A stretch of 33,619 bases of DNA from an uncultured Saprospiraceae bacterium (GTDB lineage Bacteria; Bacteroidota; Bacteroidia; Chitinophagales; Saprospiraceae), in NCBI GenBank assembly GCA_937929945.1, contig CALFUK010000077.1, positions 1 to 33,619 on the forward strand. Reading direction: 5' to 3'. Below are positions 25,142 to 33,619 of the stretch, one piece after another. The notes under the pieces were generated by a model. It searched no databases and was not told where the DNA came from. It worked only from the letters and a program-made list of their open reading frames with translations. Numbering within the stretch: position 1 is the stretch's first letter; each line of letters opens with the position of its first letter. The translations under genes were made by a program, and so were the position numbers.

Positions 25142-27130
25142 TCACTCTTCTAATATGGTAAATGTGGTGCGTCTATTCTTTTGATGCTGCTCCTCAGAAC
25201 ACAGCTGGCAGATGCATTCTACGAGTAATCTGGACTCACCAAAGCCTTTGTAAGCCAGTCTGGATGGAGAAATACCTTGGGATGAGATATAGTCCACAGC
25301 AGATAGTGCCCTGCGGTCTGACAGTTCCATGTTATACTCAGGGCGACCGACACAGTCAGTGTGAGACGCTAATAATATAGAAATAGATGGGTTGTCTTTC
25401 AGTAGCTGTATGAGTGTATCCAGTGAGGGTTTAGCATCGTCTCGAATAAAAAATTTGTTAAAATCATAGAAGATATCATCCAGAATGATCTCTTTATTGT
25501 AATAGATTTTGTCCAAAGCTATCTCGACATTATAGGTCTTGGAGCCATCCAGATTTTCTCTTGATTCTGTCGTAAGGTTTTTGGAGTTAGTCAGATAGCC
25601 ATCTCTGACCACTTTGAAACTATAACTAGTCGACTCCGCTCCATCCATGATAATTCTGCCACTCGCATCAGTCTTCAGGGTTAGTTCATTATTGGTGTCA
25701 TTCACGATGATTTCTGAGGCATTGAGGCCCTCTTTTCCGATGATTTCGGAGTTAGGATTCTCAGGATCGGCTAAGATATTCTCCACGACTCTGACAGCAA
25801 TATAGATCTTCTTGTCTTCATCTGGTGTCTGCTCTTCTTCTACGACTTCGGCAGGCTTAGGTTTGTCTTTTTCCTCCAGCTCATAGGTCGAAAATTGGTA
25901 GATATCATCGTCCCCTGTACCAGCTCTCGAAGAACTAAAATAACCACCCTGCAGTAGCTTGAGCCCTACAGATGCAGCCTGCCGATCTATAATGAGTGAG
26001 AAGTCATCGGCTCCAGAATTAATCGGAGCACCTACATTTTGGGGTGCAGACCAGGTACCACCTTCCATCAGATAGGTCTTAAAAATATCAAGTCCGCCCA
26101 GTCCTGGTAAATAGTCAGATGAATAATACAGCGTATCTCCATTAGAGCGGGGAAACTGCTCATTGCCCTGCGTGTTAAGACTTTCAGGCATCAGCTCAGG
26201 ATCCGTCCAGACACCATCTTCTTCACGGAAGCTGTAGTAGAGATCATACTCTCCATAGCCACTAGGATTATTACTGGAAAAAACCAAGACACTATCACCT
26301 TCTACCAGAGTCGGATGACCATAATTGACATTGGGCAGCATCGTGAATACCTCTTGTGGCACGGACCATCCGCTACCCTCTCGTACACTCATCAATATCT
26401 TACAGTGATCATCGCCTACCTCATCGAAGCACCTGGTGAAAAATATCTCAGTGAAGTCCTGGTTAAAACAAGCTACGCCTTCATTGTGCTCTGTATTGAT
26501 TTTATCATCAAATAGGATTGGCTCAGAGCCACTTTTGGATGCTATGTACAGGTCAGAATATTGATTCCCCGTCCATTCATATCGAGATGCGCCAGTACTG
26601 CCCATTCGATCTGAGCTGAATACCAGATATCTCTCATCATAAATCACTGGAGCATAGTCCGCAGAGGCTGTGTTCACAGTGAGCTCTTGGACCACGATAC
26701 TTTTATCCCCTTTCAGCCACAGCTTAGCCTGCTTGCAGATGCCGATCTCACGATTAGCCTCCAGTCGATCTCCTCCTTCGCTCTCCCATAATTGGAATGT
26801 CCTAATCGCTCGATCGTATAGCTCTTTCTTTTTATAGGCGATAGCCAGATTACGGTAGGCCTCCAGTCCATATTCATTTTGGACAGCTGTCTCATACCAT
26901 TTCAGGGCATTATTATCGTCATTGACTCTTTGATAGGATTTAGCCAGGTAGTAGGCCTTTATCCCTTTGGTCTCCCGATCATTCGCTTCTTCATACTCGT
27001 CCAGAAAGAGAGGTATAGCCTTAGCGTATTGTCTCAGCTCATAGGCATCGGCACCCGTCTTTATCTGAAACTTGGAGCTGAAGCAAGCCGAGCAGGAAAT
27101 AAGCAATAATAGGTAGACGATATTCCTCAT
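25142..27130 (-). CDS. PorE-like lipoprotein: TPR, PD40 propeller, carboxypeptidase-regulatory-like and OmpA domains
   Basis: 662 residues from the ATG at 27130; the frame extends to 27214, but only the later start gives a signal, MRNIVYLLLLISC, with lipobox LISC and Cys13. Domains in order: TPR-like helices (about 20-140, AKSYQRVNDDNNALKWYETA), a PD40/WD40-like propeller (about 145-410, with repeated YLVFSSDRMG and DTLYYSSDYLPG elements), a carboxypeptidase-regulatory-like beta domain (about 435-535), and a C-terminal OmpA peptidoglycan-binding domain (about 547-662, SHTDCVGRPEYNMELSDRRA). This layout and length match PorE, the T9SS subunit thought to anchor the PorK/N ring to peptidoglycan. 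Bacteroidota have many similar paralogues, so the PorE identity is uncertain. Confidence 0.75.
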   Translation of the reverse strand: MRNIVYLLLLISCSACFSSKFQIKTGADAYELRQYAKAIPLFLDEYEEANDRETKGIKAYYLAKSYQRVNDDNNALKWYETAVQNEYGLEAYRNLAIAYKKKELYDRAIRTFQLWESEGGDRLEANREIGICKQAKLWLKGDKSIVVQELTVNTASADYAPVIYDERYLVFSSDRMGSTGASRYEWTGNQYSDLYIASKSGSEPILFDDKINTEHNEGVACFNQDFTEIFFTRCFDEVGDDHCKILMSVREGSGWSVPQEVFTMLPNVNYGHPTLVEGDSVLVFSSNNPSGYGEYDLYYSFREEDGVWTDPELMPESLNTQGNEQFPRSNGDTLYYSSDYLPGLGGLDIFKTYLMEGGTWSAPQNVGAPINSGADDFSLIIDRQAASVGLKLLQGGYFSSSRAGTGDDDIYQFSTYELEEKDKPKPAEVVEEEQTPDEDKKIYIAVRVVENILADPENPNSEIIGKEGLNASEIIVNDTNNELTLKTDASGRIIMDGAESTSYSFKVVRDGYLTNSKNLTTESRENLDGSKTYNVEIALDKIYYNKEIILDDIFYDFNKFFIRDDAKPSLDTLIQLLKDNPSISILLASHTDCVGRPEYNMELSDRRALSAVDYISSQGISPSRLAYKGFGESRLLVECICQLCSEEQHQKNRRTTFTILEE

Positions 27131-27280
27131 AGAAAACGATCTAATAATCTTCAATTTAATTAAAAATTCAAGAGGAATAAAGTTCATCTGTAGATCGGGA
27201 GAAAATAGCTGCACGTCAGGTATTCAATATACATGTCCGCTCTTGTCAGTGATTAGCACCAAAGCTCTGTACAAGGTCAC

Positions 27281-27319
27281 AAAAAAAGCCCAGTCAAAAT
27301 GCAAACATTGACTGGGCTT
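27281..27319 (-). terminator. Intrinsic terminator of secDF
   Basis: AAGCCCAGTCAA pairs perfectly with TTGACTGGGCTT (12 bp) around a 10-base loop. On the minus strand it is followed by seven T. It starts 27 bases after the secDF stop codon. Confidence 0.92.
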
Positions 27320-27345
27320 ATCATCTGATATGCTCGATATATCGA

Positions 27346-30300
27346 TTAACTTTTGACTCCAGCAGATGATCTGGTGAAGCTCTTTTTGGTGTTTTTTACT
27401 TGCTTAGGCTTCAGCTCATCAGCAAAGTCTCTCACGATTGGTGTCGCTACGAATACGGATGAATAAGTACCAATCAGGATACCGATGGCCAAGGCCAAGG
27501 CGAATCCCTTAATACTTCCACCTCCGAATATCAATAAGACGACGACCATGAATAAGGTAGTCAGTGATGTGATCACGGTCCTACTGAATGTACTGTTTAC
27601 AGCCATATTAATCACCTCATCAGTCTCCTTATTCGTGTAGATACCTAAGTATTCACGTATCCTATCGAAGACCACCACGGTATCGTTAATCGAGTATCCA
27701 ATCACCGTCAGAATGGCGGCGATGAAGGCTTGATCGATTTCCATTGAAATCGGTAAGATACCGTGTAAGAGTGAGAATACACCCAAGACGATGACAGAGT
27801 CATGCACCAGTGCGGCTATAGCCCCAAGGCTGTACTGCCACTTGTTGAATCGGATGAAAATGTACAAGAAGATCAAGAGTAAAGCGAAAATTCCAGCTTT
27901 GTACGAACTCGTCTTGATATCATCCGCTATGGTAGGCCCTACTTTACTAGAAGAGGACACATGTGACACACTCTGCGCGTCTGAATTACGGAATTGATCC
28001 AGCGTGACTGAGCCAATAATCGGCTGCATGGCACCGTGTAGCGCTTCCATCGCTCGATCAGTCGCATCTTGCTCAGTATCATCGATAAGGTATGAAGTCA
28101 CTATATTATAGGTGTTCTGCGTGCTGACCGCCTTTACCGTGTGAGGTACGACACCAGCCTCTGTCAGCGCATTACTGATGGCATCTCTATCTACAGGTGC
28201 ATCATCTGTGAATTCTATGGTATATGAATATCCACCCTTGAAGTCTACTCCAAGGTCAAAGCCTCTAAAGATGATGGAGATCAAACTAACGGTAAATAGG
28301 ATACCTGAAAAGACATAGGCAATTTTTCTCTTCCCTATCCAATCAAAGTTCATATTGGCGAAAGCATTCTTAGACATGCCCGTCCAAAATGAAATATCGT
28401 TTTCTTTCTTCTTCGTCCACCAGTCAAACATCATCAGTGATAATACCACTGCCGTAAAGACTGAAGATACCACACCGATCATCAAGACCACTGCGAACCC
28501 CTTGATCGGACCGAGACCAAAATAAGCGAGTATAGCTGCCACGAAGAATGTCGTGACGTTAGCATCGATAATGGCTGAATATGAATTTTTGAATCCATCA
28601 GCTATGGAAGCTAGCAGGGTCTTACCCGCTCTTAGCTCCTCTCTGACTCTTTCAAAGATGATCACGTTAGCATCCACCGCCATACCGATGGTGAGCAGGA
28701 TACCTGCTATGCCTGGCAGAGTTAGGACTGTACCAAATGATGCTAATGCTCCAAAGATGAAGAACATATTCGCAATCAAAGCTACAATCGAAATGATTCC
28801 AGCTCCGCCGTAATAGACGATCATAAACAGAAGAACCATCGCCAATCCTATAGCGAATGACATGAATGATTTTCTGATATTTTCTTTACCTAATGATGGG
28901 CCTACACTTGCGGACTGCACCATATTCACCTTGGCAGGTAGCTTGCCTATCTCTAACATGCTGGCCAAGTCGGCTGCTTCTTGTACTGTAAAATCACCAG
29001 AAATCTGAGTTCTACCTTGAGGTATGGGACCATTGACTCTTGGTGCTGTGATCACTTCATCGTCAAGTGTCAGTGCTACTTCTCGGTTTCCATTAGCGGC
29101 TGCCTTGGTGGTCATATCATTCCATACTTTAGCGCCTTGTTGATTCATAGATAGATTAACCATGATCTCTCCTGTAGTCGGGTCAGGTCCTTGGCTGGCG
29201 CTGGTGATGACCTCTCCTTCAATACGTGCATTATCAGAACCTGTTGGCTTCTTAATTAAGTACAACGCATATTCTTCAGTCTCTTCTCCCTCGATACTTC
29301 TTGTGGGGTTTTGTGACCATTTGAAGTCAGAGTCGGCAGGAAAGAGTCTTTTGATCTCTGGACGTGAGAGCATCTCATCGATTGCCTTCTTTTTATTTTT
29401 GGCAGCTGTACCCATGACAGCAGCAGGTCTTGCCCCTCTATTGATGGTTAATAACTGAGTCAGTGGCCCTTGATTAGCGAATGGATCTACTGGTACGTCT
29501 ACTACCTGAAATGTAGAATCACCCGTTTCATTACCTGCATCATCTAATACAGCGACTTTAGTAGAATCTTTTCTGGTAGTCTGTAGTGCTGATTCATCAG
29601 ACACATCACTGCCTTTCAGTCTTTCATCGGCAAGTAATAGATTATTCATGATTCCTGCGTCATTAAATCGGTAGGTATCCCAAAACTCTAATACAGCACT
29701 GGTCTGTAACATATTACGTGCTCTCTCTTCATTATCCACGCCTGGTAGCTCCACTAAGATCAAATCACGAGCTGCATCTAACGAAATGTTAGGCTGTACG
29801 ACTCCTAATTTATCAATTCTTCTTTTCAACAGATTGAAAGTCAAATTGACCGTCTCGTTAGCTTTCTTTCTTAACTCTTGAATAACTTCTCCATCAGATG
29901 ATTGTGTGTTAATCTGATTGGTATCATCGGCCAGCTTTCTGTAAAAGAATCTGGAGAGTTTTTTGCCATTAGCATTTTTTCGGAAAGCATCACCGAATAG
30001 CGTGATGTAATCTGATTGTGATGATTTCAGTGCTTCATCAGCTTGATCCAATGATGCGAGTAGTGCAGGGTCCTTACTCTTATTAGACAGTGAAGTCAGC
30101 AGTTCTCTAAGATCCACCTGAAGTACGGCACTCTGGCCTCCTTTAAGATCTAGCCCAAATGCCAGTTGTTGTTTCTTCAGCTCGTCGTAGGTATAGCTCT
30201 TTATTTTCGGTATGCTAAATATTTTCTCACTGGATATAGAATCCAAGTAAGCAGATCGAGCTTCTTTTTGCAGCTGATAAGCATCAGCACTTGCGGGTGC

Positions 30301-30435
30301 TTGGCTAGCGATAGAAGCTGCGTACTCGTCAGCTTTCTTCTCGACTGCTCTGGTAGGGATCACGTAGCTACACTGCAGCACGCATATGATCACAAGAAAT
30401 ACGAGTAACAGCTTAATCAATCCGGTATTTTGCAT
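27346..30435 (-). CDS. secDF: Fused protein-export subunit SecDF
   Basis: 1029 residues, the single-chain SecD-SecF fusion usual in Bacteroidota. SecDF uses the proton gradient to help complete Sec-dependent export across the inner membrane. The SecD half starts with one membrane segment (about 7-25) and the motif FGLDLKGG (93-100), then a long P1 periplasmic head and five further segments with GMAVDANVIIFERVREELR. The SecF half begins near residue 690, has its own GVDFKGGYSYTIEF motif, and ends with VIGYSINDTVVVFDRIRE. It is monocistronic: a promoter box lies 66 bases upstream and a strong terminator downstream. Confidence 0.96.
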   Translation of the reverse strand: MQNTGLIKLLLVFLVIICVLQCSYVIPTRAVEKKADEYAASIASQAPASADAYQLQKEARSAYLDSISSEKIFSIPKIKSYTYDELKKQQLAFGLDLKGGQSAVLQVDLRELLTSLSNKSKDPALLASLDQADEALKSSQSDYITLFGDAFRKNANGKKLSRFFYRKLADDTNQINTQSSDGEVIQELRKKANETVNLTFNLLKRRIDKLGVVQPNISLDAARDLILVELPGVDNEERARNMLQTSAVLEFWDTYRFNDAGIMNNLLLADERLKGSDVSDESALQTTRKDSTKVAVLDDAGNETGDSTFQVVDVPVDPFANQGPLTQLLTINRGARPAAVMGTAAKNKKKAIDEMLSRPEIKRLFPADSDFKWSQNPTRSIEGEETEEYALYLIKKPTGSDNARIEGEVITSASQGPDPTTGEIMVNLSMNQQGAKVWNDMTTKAAANGNREVALTLDDEVITAPRVNGPIPQGRTQISGDFTVQEAADLASMLEIGKLPAKVNMVQSASVGPSLGKENIRKSFMSFAIGLAMVLLFMIVYYGGAGIISIVALIANMFFIFGALASFGTVLTLPGIAGILLTIGMAVDANVIIFERVREELRAGKTLLASIADGFKNSYSAIIDANVTTFFVAAILAYFGLGPIKGFAVVLMIGVVSSVFTAVVLSLMMFDWWTKKKENDISFWTGMSKNAFANMNFDWIGKRKIAYVFSGILFTVSLISIIFRGFDLGVDFKGGYSYTIEFTDDAPVDRDAISNALTEAGVVPHTVKAVSTQNTYNIVTSYLIDDTEQDATDRAMEALHGAMQPIIGSVTLDQFRNSDAQSVSHVSSSSKVGPTIADDIKTSSYKAGIFALLLIFLYIFIRFNKWQYSLGAIAALVHDSVIVLGVFSLLHGILPISMEIDQAFIAAILTVIGYSINDTVVVFDRIREYLGIYTNKETDEVINMAVNSTFSRTVITSLTTLFMVVVLLIFGGGSIKGFALALAIGILIGTYSSVFVATPIVRDFADELKPKQVKNTKKSFTRSSAGVKS

Positions 30436-30500
30436 GTGTAATTTACTTTGTTTATGCTAATTGTTTGTGCCTGTTATTTCAGGTCTTTGAAAAAGTGGTG

Positions 30501-30508
30501 CAAATATA
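30501..30508 (-). promoter_or_regulatory. -7 promoter box for secDF
   Basis: On the minus strand TATATTTG, followed by CACCAC, is a full TAnnTTTG match 66 bases before the secDF ATG, giving a leader of about 60 bases. Confidence 0.55.
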
Positions 30509-30716
30509 GAAGTTTTGGCTGAAAGTGTGGGCTAAAATAGAGATTGTCAGACACCAAACTCATATTGTTCACCAATAAGCCATCACTCGACTGTCCTTAT
30601 TGAAGTCGATTACCCTATTTTTCTCATTTTTCATCGGCAGTTATCATGACGGACATTATCATATAAAAGCATAAAATATTCATCATCAATACACTACATA
30701 TACTAAATATATGACA

Positions 30717-30866
30717 TATGTTTGAATAGTGATTTATTATGATTTGATTAACAGCAGTAGCCTTAGTTCATAAAACAAGTGCTAATAATTCTGCGTTAAT
30801 TAGTCATTAGATAGTTTTTTCATGCTTATTCGGTTTAGAAGCTTCTTGCAAAAGAAGCTTCTTTTT
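30717..30866 (+). ncRNA. Candidate small RNA upstream of secDF, opposite strand
   Basis: An exact TAnnTTTG box (TATGTTTG, 30717-30724) on the + strand is followed by about 100 bases without a usable reading frame and then a strong terminator (30837-30866). A transcript of about 130 bases would fit. The two flanking genes are both on the minus strand, so neither explains the promoter or the terminator. No known RNA family was recognised. Confidence 0.35.
30837..30866 (+). terminator. Strong orphan intrinsic terminator
   Basis: AGAAGCTTCTT pairs perfectly with AAGAAGCTTCT (11 bp) around GCAA, a GNRA-type tetraloop, followed by TTTTATTT. The T run is on the + strand only. No + strand gene lies upstream. 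Confidence 0.8.
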
Positions 30867-30982
30867 ATTTGAGGCTCATTTATTTATTGTCTTTAGGATC
30901 GACTTGGCTATGTGTTTAGATTGCTTGGACTTTAGCTAGTAGAACAGCCATTGCTATTGTCATCGGCACACCAGCAAATCCC

Positions 30983-31027
30983 AGATCCTGAAACAAGTTC
31001 AGGATGACTCAGTAGCCATCGGCATCA
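30983..31027 (+). repeat. REP-like hairpin repeat, copy 1 (locus B)
   Basis: The core AGATCCTGAAACAAG then TTCAGGATGAC forms the 8-bp stem ATCCTGAA/TTCAGGAT, and is followed by CCATCGGCATCA. Over 26 core bases it matches locus A at 21 positions. The CATCGGCA element also occurs alone at 30961. Confidence 0.75.
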
Positions 31028-31066
31028 GTAAATCAAGCAATTAAAAAGTAAGCAGGTCCTAATACA

Positions 31067-31111
31067 AGATCCTGAAACAAATTCAGGATGACTCGGCGGC
31101 CATCGGCATCA
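31067..31111 (+). repeat. REP-like hairpin repeat, copy 2 (locus B)
   Basis: Direct copy of the preceding unit, offset 84 bp, with one loop change (ACAAA for ACAAG) and the same CCATCGGCATCA tail. It ends about 35 bases from the stop codon of the minus-strand nucleotidyltransferase gene. The rest of the 710-base gap (30436-31145) has no coding sequence that I can support. Confidence 0.75.
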
Positions 31112-31145
31112 ACACATCAGGTCATCAGCAAATCAAAAATTCATC

Positions 31146-32066
31146 TTAAGACCACAGTTTGCTAGGGTATGCCCCAGACTCAATCAGCTTCTCTATTCTT
31201 GCGACCACAAACGGCTTATCGTCTTGGTAAGTCACTCCAAACCATTCAGAATCAGACTCTAATACCTGGAGTGTCAACTCTCCAGAACCGATCAGAATAT
31301 CCAATAAGGTCGGGATGTAGAATTCACTCTTGAGCTCCATACCACCTTCTTTCAAAAACGCGCTAAAGTGCTTGTCAAAGTGATCAAAGTAACTGGGAAA
31401 AAAGCCAAACATGTTCATTGAGACGATGCTTCGGGGTGCTAATTCGTGCTTTTCTTCTGCATCCTGTGGGTACCGGATGATGCCGTCTGCATCCTTTTTA
31501 ATTTTGGTGCATTCTTTTATTCCTTTGAGGTGGCCCTGCTCATCTATCGTGCAGACGCCGCGGTTCACCGTACCATATTCAGACAAGGTATTATCCAGGT
31601 AATAGCCTACGATACCGTACTGCCCCTCAGCATCTGTGTGCTTCTTGAAGAAGGACATCAGTGTACTATAGGCCTCTTTACCGTAGTAATCATCTGCATT
31701 GATCACCGCGAACGGACCATCGACATAGGGCTTGGCCATCTGGACAGCGTGAGCTGTGCCCCATGGCTTCTCTCTTTCTGGGTGGATATCGTAGCCGCTT
31801 GGAACATTATCCAGCTGCTGTAAGGCGTAGTGTATCTCTATTTTGTCCTCAAATTTGCCCTTGAAGAAGGCTTTGAAATCATCCTGAAAGCTGTCTCTGA
31901 TTACGAATACGATCGAGCTAAAACCAGCTTCAATAGCATCATAGATAGAGTAATCTATGATCGTTTCTCCATTAGGACCGAAAGCATCCATTTGCTTCAA
32001 ACCTCCATAGCGACTTCCCATTCCAGCAGCGAGTACCACAAGTGAACTTTTTATCATGTTTTGCAT
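31146..32066 (-). CDS. Sugar-phosphate nucleotidyltransferase (NTP_transferase)
   Basis: 306 residues, cytoplasmic. It has the nucleotidyltransferase fold that couples an NTP with a sugar 1-phosphate (or similar) to give an NDP-sugar. Motifs are the glycine-rich phosphate-binding loop LAAGMGSRYGG (12-22), KPWGTAHAV (100-108), which contacts the base, and the metal-binding NADDYYG (123-129). FFKKHTDAEGQYGIVGYYLDNTLSEYGTVNRG-type sequence marks the substrate domain. The exact sugar cannot be told. ATG at 32066 or, three codons later, at 32057 are both possible. The gene is single and is followed by the hairpin repeats of locus B. Confidence 0.82.
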   Translation of the reverse strand: MQNMIKSSLVVLAAGMGSRYGGLKQMDAFGPNGETIIDYSIYDAIEAGFSSIVFVIRDSFQDDFKAFFKGKFEDKIEIHYALQQLDNVPSGYDIHPEREKPWGTAHAVQMAKPYVDGPFAVINADDYYGKEAYSTLMSFFKKHTDAEGQYGIVGYYLDNTLSEYGTVNRGVCTIDEQGHLKGIKECTKIKKDADGIIRYPQDAEEKHELAPRSIVSMNMFGFFPSYFDHFDKHFSAFLKEGGMELKSEFYIPTLLDILIGSGELTLQVLESDSEWFGVTYQDDKPFVVARIEKLIESGAYPSKLWS

Positions 32067-32199
32067 TTTAATTTGTGCATAATTTGAGGCTAAATTAAGA
32101 TGCTTTATGTATTTTTACTGTTTTGGCTGACAAATTGTTATAATAACTCATAGAGCACCCCTAATGCCACTATTTGTAAATTAAAAATCGTTTGAATTA

Positions 32200-33540
32200 A
32201 TGAGGTCAAGTTTAATATTGGTGTTTTCTCTTTTGCTTTTCATCATGGGATGTACAAAAGACCAAACTTCCGATACAGCGGAGTACGAGAATAAGCTCAA
32301 AGATTTCTTGAGGGATGCTTCACTCACGGGCGACTATGAGTACTACATCTTTCCTGACGAAAACGATTTGAATGCTATTCCCCAGGACCCTAAAAACAGA
32401 CTTACCAGAGAAAAAGTAGAATTAGGGAAATTTATCTTTTATGATACAGGTCTCGCTATGGATGCTGCTAAGCCATCAGGCATGGGCACCTATTCATGCG
32501 CTACCTGTCACATACCCACCGCTGGATTTCGTCCAGGTGTCGCTCAGGGAGTGGCTGACGGAGGCCATGGTTATGGATTTAATGGTGACACCAGAGTCAA
32601 AAATACAGAATACAATGACAATGAGCTCGATGTACAGAGCGCTCGTCCTCTCAGCCTCATCAACGTAGCCTACGTGACTAACACCTTCTGGAATGGTCAG
32701 TTCGGTGCCACCGAAGTTAATGAAGGCACTGAGAATGTATGGGATCTGAGAGATGACACGCAAAATAATTTTTTAGGTTTTCAGGGAATCGAAGCCCAAA
32801 ACATACAAGGTCTTGCAGATCACCGCATCACCATCAATAAAGATTTATTAGATCAGTATGGCTACACTCCTATGTTTGATGCTGCATTCCCTGGCGTAGC
32901 TCCATCAGAAAGATACACCAGGCTGTACGCGTCTTTGGCCGTATCAGCTTATATCAGAACCATCTTAGGTAATCAGGCCCCTTTTCAGCAGTGGCTGAAA
33001 GGCAATAAAGAAGCCATGTCACTGGATGAGATCAAAGGAGGCATTCTATTCTTCGGTAAGGCGAGATGCTCTAATTGCCACTTCAGACCTAACTTAGGCT
33101 CTTTAGAATTTCATGCGCTGGGTGTCAAAGACATGTACCAGTCACCCTCGTTCAATGCTGCAGAGTCAGATCGACGTAATCTGGGTAGAGGCGGATTCAC
33201 GCTCAATGAAGAAGATAATTATCAATTCAAAGTCCCTCAACTCTATAACCTATCTGATGCGCCTTTCTTCTTCCATGGAAGCAGCAAGACCACGCTCGAT
33301 GAGGTCATAGACTATAAAGTCCAAGCCAGGACGGAAAATCCTAATATCCCTCAGGATAAACTATCCATTAAGTTCAGACCGATAGACATCTCAGCAGAGG
33401 AAAGAGAACAATTGATCTCCTTCTTAGAGGTATCTCTCAGAGATCCCAATATGGATCGATACGCACCCGAGTCAGTGCCATCAGGATTCTGCTTTCCGAA
33501 TAATGACACGCAGTCTCAGATAGACCTGGGTTGTCAGTAG
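32200..33540 (+). CDS. Di-haem cytochrome c peroxidase family lipoprotein
   Basis: 446 residues with a lipoprotein signal (LLLFIMGC, Cys18). Two c-type haem motifs are present: CATCH (100-104) and CSNCH (290-294), the arrangement of bacterial cytochrome c peroxidase/MauG proteins. They reduce hydrogen peroxide, or in MauG-like branches oxidise a protein partner, in the periplasm. Before the first haem lies ELGKFIFYDTGL and after the second GSLEFHALGVKDMY, both typical. An insertion of about 60 residues around 120-180 and a C-terminal tail with two Cys (SGFCFPNN...LGC) go beyond the shortest family members. It is divergent from the nucleotidyltransferase gene, 133 bases apart. Confidence 0.88.
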   Translation: MRSSLILVFSLLLFIMGCTKDQTSDTAEYENKLKDFLRDASLTGDYEYYIFPDENDLNAIPQDPKNRLTREKVELGKFIFYDTGLAMDAAKPSGMGTYSCATCHIPTAGFRPGVAQGVADGGHGYGFNGDTRVKNTEYNDNELDVQSARPLSLINVAYVTNTFWNGQFGATEVNEGTENVWDLRDDTQNNFLGFQGIEAQNIQGLADHRITINKDLLDQYGYTPMFDAAFPGVAPSERYTRLYASLAVSAYIRTILGNQAPFQQWLKGNKEAMSLDEIKGGILFFGKARCSNCHFRPNLGSLEFHALGVKDMYQSPSFNAAESDRRNLGRGGFTLNEEDNYQFKVPQLYNLSDAPFFFHGSSKTTLDEVIDYKVQARTENPNIPQDKLSIKFRPIDISAEEREQLISFLEVSLRDPNMDRYAPESVPSGFCFPNNDTQSQIDLGCQ

Positions 33541-33592
33541 GATTCAAGCTGTTTAGGGATTGTAAAAAAGTATAATATCACCCTTAGTCCCT

Positions 33593-33615
33593 GAAATTCG
33601 TTTCGAATTTCTTTC
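33593..33615 (+). terminator. Probable terminator after the peroxidase gene
   Basis: GAAATTCG pairs perfectly with CGAATTTC (8 bp) around TTT, followed by TTTCT, 53 bases after the stop. The stem is A/T-rich, so strength is moderate. Confidence 0.45.
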
Positions 33616-33619
33616 TGCA

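Noticed and set aside
27131-27214. Longer N-terminus of the PorE-like protein
   Set aside because: Starting at 27214 would bury the lipoprotein signal 28 residues inside the protein, while the ATG at 27130 gives a proper signal and lipobox.
31446-31823. 125-codon + strand frame opposite the nucleotidyltransferase gene
   Set aside because: It is antisense to a gene with clear active-site motifs, and its hydrophobic composition mirrors that gene.

Overview
The window reads as chromosomal DNA of a member of the Bacteroidota, plausibly a Saprospiria-type marine or environmental species. This rests on a type IX secretion (T9SS) sorting domain at the left edge, GldA/GldF/GldG gliding-type ABC genes, a fused SecDF, an ftsX-DUF3098-uppP-truB block typical of the phylum, PD40/OmpA lipoproteins, and several matches to the phylum's -7 promoter box TAnnTTTG. 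Placement below phylum level is inference. There is no sign of phage, integrase, transposase or CRISPR, and no tRNA or rRNA gene was recognised.

Left part (1-5773, + strand): the 3' end of a T9SS-exported lamin-tail-domain protein and its terminator; a DUF1569 protein from a GTG start; a small DUF7009-like protein; a GNAT acetyltransferase; the paired membrane genes DUF2157 and GDYXXLXY with an 8-bp overlap; and a membrane-anchored alpha/beta hydrolase.

Central minus-strand cluster (15257 down to 5830): ftsX, DUF3098, uppP, truB, gldA, gldF, gldG, a DUF4340 gene, a zinc-dependent phospholipase C/S1-P1-like gene and a DUF368 gene. From gldA onward all the genes overlap (4, 4, 1, 8 and 17 bp). 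The cluster joins a divisome/envelope regulator, a lipid-carrier pyrophosphatase, a probable lipid-carrier flippase (DUF368, PopT family) and a gliding/ABC module.

Middle right (15263-23400): a small secreted protein divergent from ftsX, a GlpF-like aquaporin with an altered second NPA motif, an outer-membrane beta-barrel-like protein, a glycerophosphodiester phosphodiesterase followed 5 bp later by a YheT-type hydrolase, a lipoprotein and leuS.

Right part (23773-33619): a PAS histidine kinase without an adjacent response regulator, a PorE-like TPR/PD40/OmpA lipoprotein, secDF, a long non-coding gap, a sugar-nucleotidyltransferase and a di-haem cytochrome c peroxidase lipoprotein.

The most unexpected content is in the gaps. 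A REP-like hairpin repeat occurs as a direct pair in two distant places (19532-19656 and 30983-31111). The spacing is nearly identical (85 and 84 bp), the orientation relative to the preceding gene is the same, and the two places differ by a compensatory G-C/C-G swap in the stem. The gap upstream of secDF also holds an orphan + strand promoter box and a very strong orphan terminator, which together suggest an unannotated small RNA.
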